This document shows, piece after piece, positions 12,609 to 24,936 of a stretch of 64,000 nucleotides of DNA (positions are counted from its first letter, which is position 1; each line of letters begins with the position of its first letter). The notes under the pieces are model-generated. The model did no database searches, had not been told where the DNA came from, and was given only the letters and a program-made list of their open reading frames with translations. A program made the position numbers and the translations under genes. This DNA is from Orbilia blumenaviensis. Taxonomy: Eukaryota > Ascomycota > Orbiliomycetes > Orbiliales > Orbiliaceae. The DNA lies in the NCBI GenBank assembly GCA_036872755.1, contig JAVHNS010000011.1, positions 930,001 to 994,000 on the forward strand. Direction: 5' to 3'.

Positions 12609-13873
12609 TATCACATAACTTATACCTACTATAAAATATGTCGGCATCGATCCGAAACTGGAGCGTCTGATACTTCTAGAGTTGAGAATTACAGAGCCGT
12701 TCATGGTCATGGCCGCAGTTCTCTCGCGAGGGTTGTCAAGAATGTTGCAGACAATCCTCTCCATGGTATCAGAACGGGGTTGGGGCCGAAAATATGAAAG
12801 CACTTCCCTTAGTCGGGAGCAGAACGCCCAAATTTCATGATTCGTAGTGCAATCAATAAAGTTGTAGGATGTGTACGAGACCCAAGCAAGCTACACCGTT
12901 CATGATTATGTTGGCCTTACGAATATATCGGGGGTAACATGCGCTTCAGAAGCAAATCAGAAGGAGGAGCTGTACAGGTCATCTTCGTTGGAACCGTCGG
13001 CCATGGTCGTGTTGGAGAGATTGGTACCTCTCTACAAAGACCAGGCAGTGGGAAGTCGTTATGCGCTGCTCGGCCCCAGAACCAGAACTGAAGCCCCGGA
13101 TGAAGAGGAAAAAAGCAAGGTCCTATGTGTGCGCATACTGCTTGCATAAGCTAAGGTGTAGAGCTTTTAAGCTCTCCACCGAATTTACTATGTATTCATA
13201 TGATAACCTTGAAGCTAGTATCTATGATATCATGTTATCTATAGAATCCCTACGATCTCGCTTCAAATATTATCAGCCATTGCAAACAGTATCGTGCACC
13301 TAGATGCATCCGCTAACCAAAAATCATGCGTGTCGACCAACAAGAATAAGAAGTCTCACGAGTCCGCCCGACGTCAGCTTTACCGATATACTATCTCCCA
13401 ACTCTGACGCATACCCTCAAAATAAATGACACTCTTTCGGACATTGAGTCCACACTACTTGTGTTTTAGAACTGGACATAAAAGAGAAGAGATTTATGTA
13501 CTGGGCCCTTGCTACCTGATGATACTACCCGAGATCTTTGTGCATAGTCGATGGAATGAAGGAAAGGAAAAGGCTACAAGCCAAACATATGTGTATATTT
13601 TCCTAGGTCCTGGTCTATATTTTCCTATACAGTTTCTTTGCGAACTACTTGTGCATATTGATATTTCGTAGGCGGAAGGCTAAACTCGATACTATAAGAG
13701 CTCAAATTGTATAGTCATCCTGCTCCTTATCGCTGTTTATCTACCTTTGGCAAATTTATAGATTAACCAATAGAATCGTATATTGTGTCCAAAAAAATTC
13801 ACTTTCATTGCATTTCTGTAGGATGTCTAATCCGAAACGCTGCAATTATGATTTGTTCCTCTCATTTCTGAGG

Positions 13874-15966
13874 TCACCCTAATCCTCTTCCTCTAAACAC
13901 TGCCTCCTGGCAAAGCAAACTGACTCGCTTAAACAAACGCCTCCATTCTAGTGGACAGCCTCTCGCTTTATCAAATCCAACAACATATAGTCCGTCCCCT
14001 TCTTCACTTGTGACCCTCTCAATCCCCAAAGTCCCTGTCAGAATGCATTGCCTACTATCTCTCGTTTTGATCTTGATGTATGCGTCGTCTCCTTGTTTTT
14101 CTAGCTCTTCGATACTGTCATTGTAACATTTCTCATCCACCAAGACCCCAGATTTCCGGAGGCTGCTTAACAAAATTGGCAGCAATCGTGAGTAAGGCCA
14201 GAGAGTATAGAACCTTGTCAAACGTCCCGCTGGACAGATATCGTTGAACTGTCTTGCAGCCTGTGTCAAAGTTAGAGAAACAGCTGGTTTTGCTGAGAAT
14301 TGCGATTGCGAAGGATCCTCGTTCACGGATTCTAATATCTGTTGGTCGTTGTAGTTGTAGCTGCTAAAGCTTGAATTTTGGGAGTGGTATTGCTGTCTTC
14401 TCTGGTTCGCAGCGAAACTTTGAACGCTGGCGGCTTTTTCACGGAGGTATTGACTTGGCTGCTGGCTGCTTAGTTCTGGGTTTGCATCTGCCGGATCCAG
14501 TGTGAGAGATTCCATGTCATCACTAAGGGCTTGGGTATTGGGGATTATATCCGTCGTATCCGTCGCGGCTGAGGAACTTGGTTCTGGGTCAAAGTTATCA
14601 TCGGCGACTATAGTATCCTCCTCTTCGTACTCCATGTCGTCATCATCAGCATCAACATCAGCGTCGTTGGCCTCGTCTTCTGGAGTGGCAGCGACCTGGG
14701 TGACGGGGACACGGAGTCCCTCGACGAGACGGGTGGCAAGTACGACTCCTCTCGCGCGAGATTCGACAGACATAAGGGGATTTTTTGTTTTATACCACGG
14801 ATGGGATTTTATTTGATCTGTGGTATAACGTTTTGCAGGGTCGATTTCCATCATGGCTTGGATGAGAGCTACAGGGTTTGTTAGATTTTGCAGTAAGGTA
14901 GTGGAAAGGGGAGAGACGTACTTCGGACCTCTGGTTTGATAAGAGGCCATGGCTCATACGTGGCATTTCCACCAGTGGATTTATACTGAAGGTATTCCGG
15001 TGAACGACTCGTAGGTTCATCCCATGGCGTATTACCTGTTAGGAGAACAAAGAGAACGACACCACAAGACCAAACATCGACTTGGTCGCCTACGTAACCT
15101 TTGCCCCCGGATACCTATTATAGAGAAAATAGGATTAGTATTGGGCCTTCCGCTAGGCGGGGTAATTAGTGATTACTATGAAACGGCACGTACCTCGGGT
15201 GCGACGTATGGTGGCGATCCAACCAACTGGGTGCTCTTTTTAACTTGGCCTTTATGCTTGAACAAAGTCGCAAAGCCGAAGTCGGCAATTTTGAGGTTGC
15301 CATTTGAGTCGAGGAGGATGTTCTCCGGCTTAATATCCCGATGAGCAACGCCCTTCGAGTGGATGAACTCGGCACCAGCAAGAAGCTGGTGGAAATAGTA
15401 GTGTGCAATGTCATCCTGGACACCCACATCGGCCTCTGTAGACATAACTATGTTAATCATACTCTTCAATTCCAACTACCATGCATATAATCGTACCAAT
15501 TTTATCGAACAAGTCTCCACCATCAGCGAATTCCATAGCAATCCAGCGCCATATGGTGCTTTCATCGCTAGCGTAAAATTGAATGACGTTCTTATGAGCG
15601 CCGACATGCTGGTGCAGACCGACTTCCATAAGAAGCTGCTTGGGCGTTATGTTGCCATACTTCTCAGAGTATTGCTTGTGGATGAACTTGACAGCACAGA
15701 CAGTGCCTGTTCTTGGGTCTTTTCCTTTGCGGACACTACAAATGTTTTTTTAAACACTCATATTAGCTTGACGTCACGACAGAATATGAAGAGAAGGTGA
15801 CATACAAAGCGTAGGCCCCACGACCTAGAGTTTCCGATACCAGATCAAATGGGAGGTTTGTCGGCAGTGGTGCCAACTGGCTGTGAGGCGGCTAATGTGT
15901 GGTTATCCTTGCTGTTAGCTCTGTGGTCCGTGCTGCCATGAAGCTGTGATACCTTACCTGAGCCAT
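13874..15966 (-). CDS. chk1: Checkpoint kinase Chk1
   Basis: Six exons on the minus strand: 15966-15958, 15891-15806, 15735-15497, 15447-15194, 15114-14922 and 14868-13874, giving 591 residues with frame kept at every junction. The kinase domain fills about residues 15-290: glycine loop [17 protein letters not shown] lysine, catalytic HRD at 147-149 followed by IKPEN, DFG at 167-169 and SPPYVAPE ending at 196. Next come the [15 protein letters not shown] block and [14 protein letters not shown] (subdomain XI). An acidic linker contains several SQ pairs (candidate ATR/Mec1-type sites), and the C-terminus ([14 protein letters not shown]) is the KA1-like Chk1 regulatory tail. Chk1 halts mitotic entry after DNA damage. 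The first exon encodes only Met-Ala-Gln, an easily missed start. It diverges from the E2 gene at 16540. Confidence 0.93.
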
Positions 15967-16539
15967 GCTTAATATTATCACTAACCCACTTAACTCGGGT
16001 AACTAAGTGTTTAGCTAACCCCGCCCTGATTATATAATTTTGTAACCTGCAGTTGATATCACGTCCAGGATCCCCTCATATCAATCTTGGGAATATATAT
16101 CTAGAAAAACACGCGACGGCACGCGTAGTAAGTTATTCTCGCGAGAGCACGTTGTCGGTGGGGTTTCGGACCTAGCAGGGTGAAGCAGCGCTGCGTTGGG
16201 TTGAGGTGACAACAGCCGCTGTCAGGTTTGGCCTTTGTTTTGGTCACAGACGCAGAATCTGAAAATAGCTTAAACCCACCGCTTCTCGCTCAAATACTGG
16301 CCACGCTGGGTCAGGGTCCAGTCCAGGCATACTCGCTAACATCCCCAAGTCTTCGTCCTCTTTCTCTTCCCATCAGGGAATATTTAAGGCTACCAGTCTC
16401 CTCTGCTTTTTCATCTTTCTTTTTTCTTTTCTTTTCCCTTCACTGCTCTCATAGAATCGTATTCGAACCCTGCTGGTCTTCGATTTATACCCATCGATAC
16501 AATTCTTTATCATCTTCGTCTTTGAACTTCTCAGGCATC
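15967..16539. promoter_or_regulatory. Divergent promoter between chk1 and the UBE2C-like gene
   Basis: This 573-bp interval is the only DNA between two divergent start codons and should carry both promoters. It contains a perfect MluI cell-cycle box, ACGCGT at 16121-16126, with a second half-like copy ACGCGA ten bases upstream (16111-16116). In yeasts this box is bound by the MBF factor (Mbp1/Cdc10 family) and drives G1/S transcription. A CT-rich tract just upstream of 16540 looks like the usual fungal pyrimidine-rich leader. Confidence 0.6.
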
Positions 16540-17189
16540 ATGAGCGTCTCCACTGCAACAGCGGCTCCATCAGCCGGCAGCTCGAATACCACAAATGTCA
16601 CCAAGAGGTCAGCACCTGATAGCTATTCTTCTCGATCCCTCCTCTAGCTATCGCTGGGTGTGCAATGCTATCTGGATAATTAACTGACGGTGCAACTAAC
16701 TAGGCTTCAAAAGGAGCTCATGCAACTCATGATGTCTCCTTCTCCCGGCACCTCCGCCTTCCCAGACGACCCATGCAATCTCCTCAAGTGGACTGCTACC
16801 ATCGTCGGCCCAGATGACACCTACTTCGGTACTATATTGCACACCTAGCTTTCTAGCTTTCGAACAAGTTGCTAACTTTCGTAGCCGGCAAAACCTTCAA
16901 GCTGTCCTTCACTTTCCCCGGTGATTACCCTCTCCAACCACCCACCGTTATCTTCACGACGCCAATGTTCCACCCGAACGTCGATATGGCCGGCCGTATC
17001 TGCCTCGATATCTTGAAGGATAAGTGGTCTGCTGTCTACAATATACAGTCGATCCTTTTATCCCTCCAGAGTCTCCTAGGCGAGCCGAACAACAAGTCCC
17101 CGTTGAACGGTCAAGCTGCACAGCTCTGGGATGAAGATCCAAAGGAGTACAAGAGACTACTGGAGAAGAGACATCAGGAAGCAGAGTAG
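16540..17189 (+). CDS. E2 ubiquitin-conjugating enzyme, UBE2C/UbcP4-like (APC/C E2)
   Basis: Three exons, 16540-16607, 16704-16828 and 16885-17189, give 165 residues. After an N-terminal extension of about 20 Ser/Thr/Ala residues typical of UbcH10-type E2s, the UBC fold begins with [14 protein letters not shown]. The HPN motif is at residues 94-96 and the catalytic cysteine at 104 in [14 protein letters not shown]. The segment [14 protein letters not shown] and NGQAAQLW are close to UBE2C and fission-yeast UbcP4/Ubc11, which initiate ubiquitin chains for the anaphase-promoting complex on cyclin B and securin. No KEN box is obvious. The divergent neighbour is Chk1, so the pair may be co-expressed in the cell cycle. 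The UBE2C assignment within the E2 family rests on my reading of these motifs, not on a tree. Confidence 0.9.
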
Positions 17190-18309
17190 ACTCTCTACTC
17201 CTCCTATTCTAGTGTTCTTATCTTGATGGCCGAGGAATTTAGTACCGGGCAAATGACCGAAACGACCTTTCACGTTTTTTCTTGTTTCTTTCTTACCTTT
17301 TCATATCCTACATTAATGCTTCTTCCATCTCGGGTTTCTTTTACTATGCTCGGTTTAAGCCTTGCTACTAGCGGTGGTTTCATCTGGTTTCCCTCATGGC
17401 GTTTTCCTTAGTGGACGGGCCACTATCTTCCTTTTCAGTGCGTTATCTGGCTGGGCATGAGATGGTGTAGCTAGACATACGAGACGACAGACAATTCTTT
17501 CTATGACTAAAATGAGAATATTTCCGCTCTCTCGACTATTATTTCCCTTGAATCGGTTTCCTAAATTTTGCAGTATTGGCTATTTCCTAACTTTGGTGAA
17601 TGAAACTTTGGTGAATGAAACTTTGGTTCCCTGTCGTTTCAGCTGGGGTTATCAATCAATCGTGGATCTGTGTGTTGCTAGGATAAATGCCTCGTATCGT
17701 GGCGTAGCGAATCGGTTCAATGACAGCACGAAATCCATGCCCGTCAACGTTATCTGCTGAGATTCCCGACCTTGGTAGCCTTTTAAACTTGTGTTCTTTT
17801 AGATTCTATTCCTTTGAACCCCTAATGTTTTTCTAAAACTAAGCCCATTCGCAAGCCTCCAAGCCGGGCCGGGTGCCAGGTTCATTGATGCAGGATCTGT
17901 TATCTGCAGTATTTTTAACAATAGGCCTGTGCGGTAGTCTCGTGAACCCCTCCTAGGCGGCACGGTTGCCGGTACGAATTTTGAATTTGACAGTGAGGCT
18001 GAAAAGCTTTACCTTCCAAGTTGTTTTTAATTCGGCTGGTCGCACATTCGGATGCATATGAACTCTTAGCAATGCCAAAATTACCGTAAAATCGAGAAGT
18101 GTATATTCTTCCACACTCTCGTAGCTAGACTTGGACATTTCGGACTTGGAAAGCCTTCGAAGGCGGGACTAGGACGGACACTTAGGAGCCCAATAAAATT
18201 GTCCTGACGGCTATATGTACAGGAATCTAGACGTAGAATACGATACCGATACTCTCCAACTGCGACCAAGGTTAACTTTTGAACGTTTTCCCGAACTATC
18301 AATGCATCG
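17190..18309. other. Intergenic, with a 15-bp tandem repeat
   Basis: This is the 3' region of the E2 gene and the upstream region of the membrane-protein gene. The unit ACTTTGGTGAATGAA is repeated about 2.5 times at 17590-17627. Nothing else was recognised. Confidence 0.6.
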
Positions 18310-20586
18310 ATGCCCCGCGATTTCGTCCATACTGGAACCTGGGAACTATACGGCGAGCCATTCTTTAAACGTTGGATATGGACCCTCGAAGACAAAGACG
18401 CCTTTTGGTTGCTAGGAATATATGTCGTCGCTTTAACCATTGTTCAAAAGAGGGCGTGGGCGACAATACGAGATTATGTCAATCTGTGGAAAACACCAGT
18501 CGCTTTCGAGGATAGAGCAAACTCCCTTCTTAAATTATCGCAAACAGAGGCTTTGAAAGATTTTATGGCATATGTTCGGATGCAGACACCTCGATGGAGA
18601 CGGAAATTTAGGTCCAGGGCTCTAAAGCTTCTCAACAGGGTATTTTGAGCGACACTCTCGTAGTAAATTGCAGCTGAACAGCGACCGTACTAACTTACAA
18701 AGAATGCGAAGCATTTTCCTCCAGAACCTGACGATACCTTAGACGACGGTGCTATTCCATGGATCTTTGGTTTATGCGCTCTAGTGAACGGATTCGTATT
18801 CGTTTCCGCTGGAGTTGTGATTCCCCTATGGTTGACGGGCGGAATTGAAGACCCCCTTGTTCAATCACGCTGGACTCCATCCTGTAACGAGCGACGGTTC
18901 TCTGCTAGCAAATACACCAAAGATACGTTTTCTCACGCCTCTGCCTTATACCAGTTATGCTGGGACCACGATAGCCTTTCGATATCCAACAAACCAGGCT
19001 GCGCCAATTTGAAGATGGAGAATTTCAACCTGACTATAGCCGATATAGCCGATTGTCCTTTTCATGAAAGTCTTTGCTTTAAGCAAAACGATGATTATGC
19101 CCTTGCGGGACAGAAATCTCATGAGGCCCCTGAAATAGTAAGACGGCCTAGCCCGAGGTCTCTAAAGATCAAACGCAACAGCATCACACTACGACAATTG
19201 GGTCTAAATTCACAGGCTCCTCTGACAGTAAACTATGAGCTCTCGTGCGCCCCGATAAAGCTTGAAGAATTCATTCGACCGGTGGCATTGCCAGGCAGCC
19301 GGAAATCCTACATCTCCTTTAGAGACGATCCGGATGGTAAACTTAACGTCACAGATCCTAGGTTTACCTATGACCTCGCATTGGAAACTGAGAATGGGCC
19401 TAACCGGTGGACTAATATGAGTTCCGGCTCAATGCTACCACATGTCAATCCGACAGATACCTCGAGGGTATCTGCTTTCTCTCTTGACAACTACCGTCCC
19501 TCATACGGTGGAAATGCGACCGCCTCAAACTCAGGGGCAAATTTACACCCTTTATTACGAGACGATGCAGTGAACGTGTTCGTTGTTGTTTATAAGGCCG
19601 ACTCCTCTATAGCCTATGATACAGATATCAATGACGATCTCGTATTTCAAGCACAGTTTCGGCAGGATCCTGCCCGTTCTGGACAGGCATACCCTAACCG
19701 CGAGGCAACGGCTATCGGGTGTAAAGAGAAATTTCAGTATTGTCTTAATATCGAGAAAGACCAGAAGTGTGAACCGTGGGGGAAGTCTATTGAGGTGCTT
19801 CAGCCTGACTCATACTCCGGGTATGAAGATAACGTCGATACAGAACTTGGTTGGAAATGGGAAGATCGCTTGGAAACACCCAAACTACAGAGTAACGGAT
19901 GGGATGTTTTATTACCATTGAAGTATATCATCCTTGAACTCTCTGTGATGAGGAAAGTTCGGGATCCTTCACTTGCCAGCTTTCCAACCGGAAGTCCAAA
20001 CTACGTTTCCTTACATCATTACTGGGATGAGCAAGTTGTGTCATGGTATCTTAAAACCTGGTGGAATACCCTCCACCGTCTGGAGGCGGTTGTCAGCAGT
20101 ACTGAAACTTGGTCGGATGGCCCTAATCCGCTGAACCAGTGGCCTATGTGCCGCAGGATTCTTTTGACGGATGTTGATTATACCAATATTAATTTTCTGG
20201 GGTTCTTGGTGTCTTTGGCTGCTATGGTGTTTATTTACGTCTTTAGCTATGACGGTGTTCTGGTTTGGTTTGTTGCAGGCGTTTATGCGTATTTTTGTTC
20301 CACCAGGGTGGTTGGACATTGGGGCACAACAATTAGATATTTGGGGAGGATTATGAGGTTCACTCAAGGACTTTTGGGAAGGCTGGCAAGGAAATTATTT
20401 ACCTATGGTTCTGAACCGGCTAGGCTATCGACCATTAATACGACAAATACTATCTGGCTTCAGAATATTTTCGTCGATATGGACAATAGAAGAGATGTTG
20501 CCTTCAGGCCAAACGTGGCTGTTAGAGAGGGTGCAATTACGGGTATTGAGGACGAGCATGATAACCCCTTACCAATGGCTGTCTAA
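18310..20586 (+). CDS. Orphan multi-pass membrane protein, 737 residues
   Basis: Two exons, 18310-18639 and 18703-20586, joined over a 63-bp intron with a textbook branch site (TACTAAC) eleven or so bases before the acceptor, in phase 0. The likely hydrophobic segments are near residues 36-53 (AFWLLGIYVVALTIV), 128-153 (IPWIFGLCALVNGFVFVSAG) and two close to the C-terminus, about 605-650 (NFLGFLVSLAAMVFIYVF and VLVWFVAGVYAYF). Between them lies a region of about 450 residues with scattered cysteines, NxS/T sites and a CNERRF stretch, which suggests an extracytoplasmic domain held by TM pairs. A basic segment of about 90 residues precedes the second TM. I do not recognise a family and give no function. 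The ATG at 18310 was chosen because it opens the frame continuous with the first TM. Confidence 0.75.
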
Positions 20587-20975
20587 TCGAGCGGAAGCCA
20601 ATTGATTAAATCTATAGATACTTAAATATAATTAACTAGAAATATAGATAGTAACCGATGCACTATAGACACGAGGCAAGAGGCGCATCATTTGCATGAA
20701 TATGATATCCACTTTGCTTTGGGAGCAAGACACATATATCTAGAACAACAGAAACGATCTTGTGTTGTACTGTTGTAATCTGAGCCAATATCTTGGCTCT
20801 TGGCTCTCCCGCCTTGTCACAGGTTCGCTAGATTAGGAAGTCCAAGCGAATCGCAAACATGACCGCAATCGCGTGAACTTGAGCTTCCTGCTCACTACGT
20901 CTTCGTCATACCCTTCCTACAGCCACTGTTTCCCCCCGTTCGACGATAGGCCGACTCCTACCACACATCCCCACA
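20587..20975. promoter_or_regulatory. Short intergenic region upstream of FRG1
   Basis: The 389 bp between the membrane-protein stop and the FRG1 start should hold a terminator and the FRG1 promoter. No specific element was identified. Confidence 0.4.
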
Positions 20976-22421
20976 ATGGTCAAACCACTCCAGTTTAAAG
21001 GCGACAAAAAGCCTCTAAAAAAGCGAAAGCGTGCCGACCCCGAAGACGAATCGAGTAAAGCCTCCATATCCGCCTCTACAGTCGAGAAGTTTGGTGCAGC
21101 GAGTTCGAGTTCGACGGCGGTGACGACAACAACCGAGAGGGAGAAGGAGAAGAAGGTTAAAGTCATAAACGAAGATTTGGATGCAGATGACGGATGGGTT
21201 AATTCTGATATACTGGAGGATATTAGGGGTCCCGTGATATTTGCTTTTGTAGGTTCTACTTTTCTTTTCTGCGATGAGATGAGATGAGATGGGAGGATTG
21301 TGTTCACGTGCCGGGATAGGTATTTTCTGGGTAGGATGGGGATTTTGGAAGATCGTCATGGGATTCTTGAGAGGGCTATGCGGATACCCGGTGGTTTTGT
21401 CAGGTTCTGTACCTGCGTCTACCTGCAGACCTGGGCGTAGGGCTGGATCGCATGGCAGATTTTTTTTCATCCGATCTTTTTTTTTTTTACCTATGTTTCA
21501 TTCGGACCCGGCCGTTCGGCCCTAGATTCAACCCTAAAAATAATGCTTGGTTGGTTTAAAGTATGGGAAGGGACATGGCTAACAAAGTATGATGTTTTAG
21601 GCGTCCACACCACCAACATGTCTCGCATGCGATGCGACAGGGAAGGTGTTCGCATCAATGTTACGGGATGTAGATGGAGAAGATCTATCAACGGCAGAGC
21701 CGCATGACGTATGTTTCCTTCATTCTCTATTCCTATTCCTTTTTCTCATGTAATTCACACACTAACTACGAAGATAATGATTAGGTCCGTCAAGTATGGA
21801 CGGTGACCCGTATACCATCCTCCACAAGGTTCGCTTTCAAAGGCCACCACGGCAAATACCTCGCCTGCGATAAATTCGGTATCCTATCGGCTACTAAGGA
21901 TGCGATAAGTCCCGAAGAAGAGTTTACACCAGTAAAAACAGAGACAGGGTGGGGTGTTCAAACCTGTAGGGATAAATTCTTGAGAGGAGAGGAGAAGAAT
22001 GTTAGTACTGGTGGAAGAGGTAGCGGAGCACCTACGGGTGGGATAGTGGTGGAGATTAGAGGGGATGCGGAGACTATTGGGTTCGCAGAGACATGGGTAG
22101 TGAGAGGGCAGAGAAGATTTAAGACGAAGGTAAAGAAAGAGGGTGGGAAGGAGGATCGGATCAGCCGGAAGGAGCTGGAGCAACTGTGAGTCCTCTTTTT
22201 TTCTATTCGACGTCATCTCGTATACTGCTTATTGGTGTATGGCGTATATGGAGACGGTGTGAAGCTGTATGCTGACTTATATTGGGTGAATCAACAGGGC
22301 AGGGCAACATCTCGATGATGATCAGGTGAAGTTGTTGAAAAAAGCGAGGCGAGAGGGAAACCTCCAAACTGCCTTACTAGATATACGGCAAAAGAAGAAG
22401 CGTGATAAGTTTGCCTGGTAA
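20976..22421 (+). CDS. FRG1: FRG1-family nuclear protein
   Basis: Four exons, 20976-21248, 21601-21708, 21785-22185 and 22298-22421, give 301 residues. The N-terminus has a lysine-rich nuclear-targeting run (KKPLKKRKR) and an acidic WVNSDILEDIRGPVIF block. Exon 2 encodes the TCLACDATGKVFAS stretch. Exon 3 carries the beta-trefoil-like core with FKGHHGKYLACDKFGILSA and ISPEEEF, the hallmark of FRG1, an RNA/actin-associated nucleolar and spliceosome-linked protein. The C-terminus ends with VKLLKKARREGNLQTALLDIR followed by a lysine run and DKFAW, as in fungal FRG1. Intron 1 (352 bp) is much longer than the other introns here and might hide an unrecognised exon or regulatory element, but the flanking exons join in phase and match the family order. 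Confidence 0.9.
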
Positions 22422-22761
22422 AATTTCGCTGGGAGGGCGGTCCGGAAATGTACGATATATATAAAGTGTTTTGGTGTCTTTGTCATTTTGTGGTGTTTCT
22501 GTACTCGGGTGGGAATAAAGCGGAGTTGGAAGCGGAAGCTACACTGATTCAAGGAACGAGCGACGGATATGCAAAGCACAGCCGTTTGCATGGCGGTTTG
22601 TCGGGGAAATTCCAGGTTTTGGACACACCTTTTTGGCAAGCAGGCAGGGCAGGCACAGGCAGGTGTGGTGGGACTATGCATCCCTTGCTTGGAGGGGTAG
22701 ATACAAAGGAATACATCTTAGCAGATTTCTTCTTCCTCCCCGACCCTTTCTTTTTTTCTTC

Positions 22762-22796
<35 letters not shown>

Positions 22797-24936
22797 TCGG
22801 CCTTCCTTTCGCAGATGTCGGGGTCTAGAATGCTCAGGCTGACCCTCATGATTACCGAACATTCTGTGAAATGCGGCCCTTGTGAAATGACGTAGATTCA
22901 AGATAAAGCCTGTGAGAGGGAGGAAGGAGGGGGTGGACCCTTCAAAATCCAACATGCTTACGGAATCAGCTGACCCCCGCTCGAATCAGCTAGAGTGACA
23001 TAGTCTGCTGGTACGATTTGTATGCCAGGCAAAAGTACCTTCTGGCAAGCCCAGCCGGATAGCAGCCATTCTGTGGGTGACTTTATCAGCGGTTGGTATT
23101 GGTGCTATTTAACGACTCAAGTATTACCTAGTCGAGTATTTCTTGCATTTGTTTTGGTTTTTGGACAGCTGTCAAGCGGCGGGGCTGCTATTGGTCGGAG
23201 ACATCACAAGTGGGCTAGCGTCCATGTCCAGTCCTCGAGCTCGTCCCCAGCCATTCCGAAAGACCCCATCACATTGCCAAAAAGGGTAATGTTATTGTTT
23301 TGGTCTCTTCTACGGAGAGGGTCTTCCATCGGCGGAGGGGGGGACCAGAGGGAAGGGAAGAAAGTGTAAATTAGTTTTCGAAGGGGGGTGGAAGAGGAGA
23401 GGACACTTATCCTCCTTCATCTTTCTTCCTTTCGAGCTGCTCCACTGGATACTATATTCCATATATTACGATTCATACATTACGACATATACGCAATCTA
23501 GGCCTAAGCCGAGCCGAACTTGGACTGTGCTTAAGATATCGTGATAACATTACTTTTTTTTCATCTCATGTTGTTGCTGACTTGGCTTTCAAGCCTCAGC
23601 ACAGCATCTTCCTATATCGATCTGCTACTGCAATAACATAGCATTGCACCCAAAGAAAGATTGTCCAACAGCGGAACCTGCCTGACTCGGGTCTGCTAAT
23701 TGATATTAGCCCGTTCGCTTGCGCTGTTCGACAAGGCAAGGCAGGCAAGGCAAAGCAAGCAAGCTTCCTCCCGAGCTTCCAAGCTGGATGCACAAGAATA
23801 CTATTACATCCGCGCATCCAGTCGTTTAGTTACTCCGAGTACATTACATTACTTAACTTCGTTAGCAGCTGATAAGGTAAGGAGGGGAATCCCCATCCCA
23901 CCCCAATCCACACCCCAACCCACCTCCCGCTGGCCACCCAGAATCCATGCCATGCCTGTCTGATAGCTGGTGTGCACCCGTTGTGGAGTTTGCCAAGACC
24001 GGGATCCAACACAACACATCGCTGCCATTCGTCCCATCTATCAGGCTATTCTCGTTTGTGTTGTGTTGTCCACCCGGCTATGGCCAGCCCCCCCACCTTA
24101 TCTGATCCTGCCCACCCATCCATCTACCCATCGCAGCTCCCCCCCATCGACACTAGCTATCCATCGCAACTTCACCACCTCCGAAACCGCTGTCGCTGAC
24201 TCTGTCGCTCTTTTAGACCTTCTTACCGATCAAGTTTCCCCCTCCTCCATCGACCCTATTCAGATATCTCCCTCAATCATCTCCTCGCTTCCTGTTGCAG
24301 GTAGGTCTCCACCCGCCTGCATGAGTAGTACCTACATAGTAGTAGCACTCCCATCAACCGAACCCTCGCAGACTGACCACCAAAAAGAGTCATAGAACCA
24401 CCTTAGCTCCGCGAAATCCTCCCTTCCCCGACCAATAACACGAAGTCACTAGTCTAGGCGACCTGTTATCAAGCTACGTTAAACACTCATCGCGTTTCCG
24501 ACGCTGTCGCATTGTCAATCCTGCGTAGTCAGCACCCGTTGGTTGATATCGCAAGCCAGTAAAAGGTACTATATAACCTACCCCTCCCTTTTGGATCCTC
24601 TTTTCGAACCTCGATTCCTCCCTCTTCTCCCTCTCTTCCCCTCCCCAGTTGGTTTCTTTTTTTTTTGCCCATGCAACTCTTGTCAGGTCTCTCGAGCCAC
24701 GACAGATCGGGATTCGAGTTACGCAATACGTACTCGAGAAGTCGGATATCCACCAACTACACACTCTTTTTTTTGGTTTCTTTGCCCTTGGTTTTCGTTT
24801 CATGATTACGACTATACATAATTCTCTCTCTTCTTTCCTTCTTTCTTTTTTCCATCGCATGCCTTTCTTTTGTTATTTACTACTTCCTTGCATATTTCTT
24901 CTATCTATCTATCTATCCATCATCCTAGGATTCTTC
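22422..24936. other. Gene-free 2.5-kb upstream region with a 28-T tract
   Basis: No supported gene. A pure run of 28 T lies at 22766-22793. From about 23.9 kb the sequence becomes pyrimidine-rich and probably contains the long 5' UTR of the gene at 24937. The sequence CATCCTAG at 24923-24930, just before the ATG, may be the acceptor of a leader intron. Confidence 0.5.

Larger units (their letters stand above)
5185..13873. other. 8.7-kb gene-free block with many inverted repeats
   Basis: No open frame in this block has a recognisable domain, plausible splicing or sequence of normal coding character; the longest are under about 115 codons. The first part (to about 6300) is T/C-rich and is likely the 3' UTR of Ies4 followed by other transcribed-looking DNA. 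From about 6.8 kb the sequence is scattered with short TATATA tracts and stem-loops, which are listed separately. The frame at 10511-10807 has a lysine-rich segment of protein-like composition but no support. No terminal repeats or transposase/reverse transcriptase motifs were seen. Confidence 0.6.

Noticed and set aside
6800..12700. RIP-mutated transposon as explanation for the gene-free block
   Set aside because: TATATA tracts are common, but CpA dinucleotides remain frequent and no terminal repeats or polymerase/transposase remnants were seen.
24649..24936. N-terminal extension of the coiled-coil protein with a hydrophobic stretch
   Set aside because: The extension is T-rich leader sequence, ends at a likely 3' splice site (CCTAG), and the ATG at 24937 gives a normal basic N-terminus.
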